A stretch of DNA of 15,873 nt from positions 1-15,873 of the forward strand of contig SKTA01000157.1 in the NCBI GenBank assembly GCA_007122745.1, read 5' to 3'. Positions within the stretch are counted from its first letter, which is position 1, and every line of letters begins with the position of its first letter. A program made the translations under genes and the position numbers. The DNA is from Bacteroidales bacterium. Its GTDB lineage: Bacteria > Bacteroidota > Bacteroidia > Bacteroidales > UBA7960. Of this stretch, positions 13,646-15,873 are shown piece after piece. Below the pieces are notes generated by a model. That model was not told where the DNA came from and made no database searches. It saw only the letters and a program-made list of their open reading frames with translations.

Positions 13646-14974
13646 CTATGCCTTGATTTTTACCTTGATCCGTTTGATGCGGCGCTTGTCAACGCCCTCT
13701 ATTTCAAACTCAAAATGTTGGTAATTTATTTTGGCACCCTTGAATGGAATTTCCTGCTTGATCTCCAGGATCAGGCCTGCCAGTGTGTCTGCCTCCCCCC
13801 TTATCTCATCAAAAACATCATCTTCAATACCAATTATTTTACAGAAATCTTTTAATAACGTTTTTCCTTCAAACACAAAAGTGGAATCATCTATTTTTGA
13901 GTATATGGCTTCCTCCATGTCAAACTCATCGTTGATCTCACCCACAATCTCCTCAAGGATGTCTTCGAGGGTTACCAGCCCTGCAGTTCCGCCATACTCA
14001 TCCACAACAATGGCCATGTGGATCTTTTTTTCCTGAAACTCTTTCAAAAGATCGTTGATTCTTTTGCTCTCCGGCACAAAAAACGCATTGCGCAACAGTT
14101 CCTGCCAATTGAAATCATCATCTTTGTCAAGATGTGGCAGAAGGTCCTTTATGTATAGAATCCCTTCCACATTGTCAAATTTTTCGCGGTATACCGGAAT
14201 CCGGCTATAACCTGCTTCACGGATAACTTTTATCAGATCACTGAATGGGGTTTCTTTATCAACAGCAACCACGTCGACCCGCGATTTCATAATTTCTCTG
14301 ACGTAAATGTTGCCAAAACGAACGATGCCACGCAACAACTTTTTGTCCTCTTCACTGGTAGATTCATCGGAGGTGATTTCCAGTGCATGTGAAAGCTCAT
14401 GCATGCTGAGGTTGGGTCTTTTTTTCTCCATTCGCTTATCGATGATGCGGGTTGTTTTCACGAGCAATGAACTCAAAGGAAAAAGCAAACGCCTGAGCAT
14501 CAGCAAAGGACCGGCCATGATCGCGGAGAATTTTACAGGGTGTCGCGCGGCATAAACCTTGGGCAATATTTCTGCGAACAGGAGGATAAGGAAGGTTACG
14601 GCAGCAACCTGGATCAAAAACTGCAGAACCGGGTGAAGCCCCAGATCAAATAAAGCACTGAAAACAAAAGTGGAAAGGATAATGATGGCAATATTGATCA
14701 CGTTGTTTGTGATCAGGATTGTTGCAAGCAGTCGGTTGGGTCGTTCCAGCAACGACAGGATCTTTTTGTCTGTTGGGCGTTCCTGTTTTCTGATGTTGGA
14801 TATGTGGTTGTGCGTCAGGGAAAAATAGGCAATCTCCGAACCTGAAACCATTGCCGAAACAAACAATAGCAATATCATGGTTCCCAGGCCATAAAGCGCG
14901 TCCATAGAAAATTGGCTTAGCAGTGTAATCAGGTGCGCAGCCAGGCATAAATAAGGATCGGGTGATTCTTCCAA
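13646..14974 (-). CDS. gldE: GldE, CNNM/DUF21-CBS-CorC family membrane protein
   Basis: The protein has 442 residues. A CNNM/DUF21 membrane domain (about 28-190) contains three or four hydrophobic segments and the SGSEIAYFSL signature (44-53). A CBS pair (about 220-345) includes GYSRIPVYREKFDNVEGILY and VVDEYGGTAGLVTLEDILEE, and a CorC_HlyC domain (about 360-442) ends the protein. Relatives include magnesium/cobalt-linked transport proteins, and CBS domains commonly bind adenine nucleotides. In gliding bacteria GldE works with GldD, whose gene follows after 4 nt. The frame has a stop three codons upstream of the TTG at 14974, so the start is TTG 14974 or ATG 14905. The candidate -7 element at 14999-15006 and the family-like LEESPDPYL N-terminus favour TTG. 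The ssb gene often found upstream in other Bacteroidota is absent. Confidence 0.88.
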   Translation of the reverse strand: MEESPDPYLCLAAHLITLLSQFSMDALYGLGTMILLLFVSAMVSGSEIAYFSLTHNHISNIRKQERPTDKKILSLLERPNRLLATILITNNVINIAIIILSTFVFSALFDLGLHPVLQFLIQVAAVTFLILLFAEILPKVYAARHPVKFSAIMAGPLLMLRRLLFPLSSLLVKTTRIIDKRMEKKRPNLSMHELSHALEITSDESTSEEDKKLLRGIVRFGNIYVREIMKSRVDVVAVDKETPFSDLIKVIREAGYSRIPVYREKFDNVEGILYIKDLLPHLDKDDDFNWQELLRNAFFVPESKRINDLLKEFQEKKIHMAIVVDEYGGTAGLVTLEDILEEIVGEINDEFDMEEAIYSKIDDSTFVFEGKTLLKDFCKIIGIEDDVFDEIRGEADTLAGLILEIKQEIPFKGAKINYQHFEFEIEGVDKRRIKRIKVKIKA

Positions 14975-14998
14975 GTTATACTAATTCTTTGTTTGATG

Positions 14999-15006
14999 CA
15001 AAATTA
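14999..15006 (-). promoter_or_regulatory. Candidate -7 element of the gldE-gldD promoter
   Basis: Read on the minus strand this is TAATTTTG, matching TAnnTTTG. Transcription would start near 14993, about 19 nt before the TTG start of gldE. No well-spaced TTTG is visible upstream; a TTG lies only 14 nt away. Confidence 0.45.
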
Positions 15007-15037
15007 ATACATTTTCAGGACAATAAAGGCCGGAAGG

Positions 15038-15493
15038 TTAATTGTCTTCTGCAAACCATTCAGCATATGATGATGCTGTTTCGTGAAGGCGGAGGGAAAA
15101 TAACGCCACACCTTCAGGCAATGTATTTCTTATCCTCCCGGCAAAGTCGTGGATCATGTTTTCACAGGTTGGCTGATAGGGAACTGCCGTAAGTTTTCCA
15201 AACATCTTCATCTCCCTTGCCATTTCAGCATGTGGCGTGTTGCCATTTACAAGAAGCGCATGGTCAAACACATCGATAATATTCTCGTTCACAATGTGTT
15301 TAAGGACCGAAAAGTCAATGAGCATCCCTTGCTTTGGAGATTCATGTCCTGTTTCCGGACGTCCCTTTACCGTTACATATAAAATGTAACTGTGGCCGTG
15401 AATGTTTCGGCAAGGACCATCATAGTTCCATAACGCGTGTGCTGCTTCAAAACGAAACTCTTTTGTGAGGCGAATAACCGGAGACTGATCCAT
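15038..15493 (-). CDS. queD: 6-carboxytetrahydropterin synthase (QueD/PTPS family)
   Basis: The protein has 151 residues from the ATG at 15493. The zinc ligands are H19 (FEAAHALW) and H32/H34 (IHGHSY). C28 in CRNIHGHS has the C-x3-HGH spacing of QueD-type enzymes, D77-H78 in VFDHALL and E138 in LHETASSYAEW complete the catalytic set. QueD turns dihydroneopterin triphosphate into 6-carboxytetrahydropterin on the route to preQ0 and queuosine. A pyruvoyl-tetrahydropterin synthase role cannot be excluded from sequence. An upstream in-frame ATG (15526) would add 11 residues, but the candidate -7 element TAACTTTG (15524-15531) overlaps it, so 15493 is preferred. No other queuosine genes are in the window; the gene lies between gldE and a TonB-domain gene, all in one orientation. 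Confidence 0.87.
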   Translation of the reverse strand: MDQSPVIRLTKEFRFEAAHALWNYDGPCRNIHGHSYILYVTVKGRPETGHESPKQGMLIDFSVLKHIVNENIIDVFDHALLVNGNTPHAEMAREMKMFGKLTAVPYQPTCENMIHDFAGRIRNTLPEGVALFSLRLHETASSYAEWFAEDN

Positions 15494-15523
15494 GTTTTCT
15501 TGATTATGTGTTGTGTAGCCTGT

Positions 15524-15531
15524 CAAAGTTA
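15524..15531 (-). promoter_or_regulatory. Candidate -7 element of the queD promoter
   Basis: Read on the minus strand this is TAACTTTG, matching TAnnTTTG, three bases from the stop of the TonB-domain gene. It overlaps the upstream in-frame ATG of queD (15524-15526) and so supports the start at 15493. No clear -33 TTTG is seen. Confidence 0.5.
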
Positions 15532-15533
15532 GC

Positions 15534-15873
15534 TTAATAGCGGATGGTGTAGGTGTAGACTTCTTGGCTTCGGGGCTTTTCTTTTGGTGTTTGCTTAGAT
15601 TTTTCCGCTTGTTCCCGACTTTGGTCTTGTGTTTTACTTGTATAGGATATAGAATACTTTTGTGTTGTTTTCTTTTTCTTGATGCGAAAGGGGATTTTGA
15701 CCGTGTTGTCGGTAGTAACCCTAACCCCCCTATTCTTAACAGCCTGGTAGCTTAGCATCATTACCAGCCTGATTGCTTCCTCGTCACAGCCGTAACCGAC
15801 AGATTTAACAATTTCCGGATTCATCACTTCCCCTTTTCCGGTAACCTTGAATTTGACGATGACATCCCCTTCA
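15534..15873 (-). CDS. TonB C-terminal domain protein with an extra C-terminal tail (5' end outside window)
   Basis: The minus-strand frame is open to the right edge, so only the last 112 or so residues are visible. Residues from the edge read KGDVIVKFKVTGKGEV, then MNPEIVKSVGYGCDEEAIRL, VMMLSYQAVKNRGVRV and VKIPFRI: the strand, helix and strand pattern of a TonB C-terminal domain, including the conserved S-x-G-x-G-x-D-E-E-A-I-R segment. TonB domains contact outer-membrane receptors and pass on proton-motive-force energy. The domain usually ends the protein, but here 48 further residues follow, rich in Lys, Gln, Thr and Ser (KKKKTTQKYS at the start, VYTYTIRY at the end). GTG 15827 and ATG 15824 are internal codons, not starts. 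The remainder of the protein, and whether it is a true TonB or a peptidase/sensor fused to this domain, cannot be seen. Confidence 0.8.
   Translation of the reverse strand, partial: EGDVIVKFKVTGKGEVMNPEIVKSVGYGCDEEAIRLVMMLSYQAVKNRGVRVTTDNTVKIPFRIKKKKTTQKYSISYTSKTQDQSREQAEKSKQTPKEKPRSQEVYTYTIRY

Overview
The window looks like chromosomal DNA from a member of the Bacteroidota, probably a Bacteroidales- or Marinilabiliales-like environmental lineage with moderate G+C. Four lines of evidence support this: an adjacent gldE-gldD pair; a surface-polysaccharide deacetylase of the DUF7033 type paired with a FemAB/GNAT-like transferase; Bacteroidota-style promoters (TTTG, about 19 nt, TAnnTTTG); and few visible Shine-Dalgarno sequences ahead of starts. 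I see no IS element, prophage, CRISPR array, integrase or defence island. Almost all the DNA is accounted for by conserved chromosomal genes.

Layout from left to right. (1) Positions 1-893 hold the 3' end of an alkaline phosphatase gene on the + strand, then a 237-nt gap with a large imperfect inverted repeat. (2) sppA lies on the minus strand (894-2666) and is divergent from the + strand pair folK and deoxynucleoside kinase (2791-3960). That pair ends in a hairpin terminator shared with the convergent gene at 4014-5735, which encodes a lipoprotein combining an OmpA-like domain with TPRs. (3) After an AT-rich 257-nt intergenic region comes tRNA-Glu, rpsT, tRNA-Glu, led by a very good promoter and closed by a strong terminator (5932-6476). 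(4) The + strand continues with radC, the DUF7033 deacetylase and the overlapping GNAT/FemAB-like gene, then a tight cluster of uracil phosphoribosyltransferase, a MacB-type permease and pyruvate kinase (9698-13044). (5) The last part is all minus strand: gldD and gldE (13066-14974), a QueD/6-pyruvoyl-tetrahydropterin synthase homologue (15038-15493), and the 3' end of a TonB-domain gene running off the right edge.

In functional terms the window mixes central metabolism (pyk, upp, dNK, folK, queD), translation (rpsT and two tRNA-Glu), envelope biology (SppA, the OmpA/TPR lipoprotein, GldD/GldE, TonB, MacB-like permease) and surface polysaccharide modification. I found no convincing new multi-gene system. 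The observations most worth following up are: the two tRNA-Glu genes that differ only at the discriminator base; a pyruvate kinase whose usual potassium-ligand serine is alanine; a deacetylase whose second metal-binding motif departs from the canonical form; a TonB domain with an unusual 48-residue tail; and paired TGTACA palindromes at the promoter of the OmpA/TPR lipoprotein. Promoters, starts and domain limits were read by eye without any database search.
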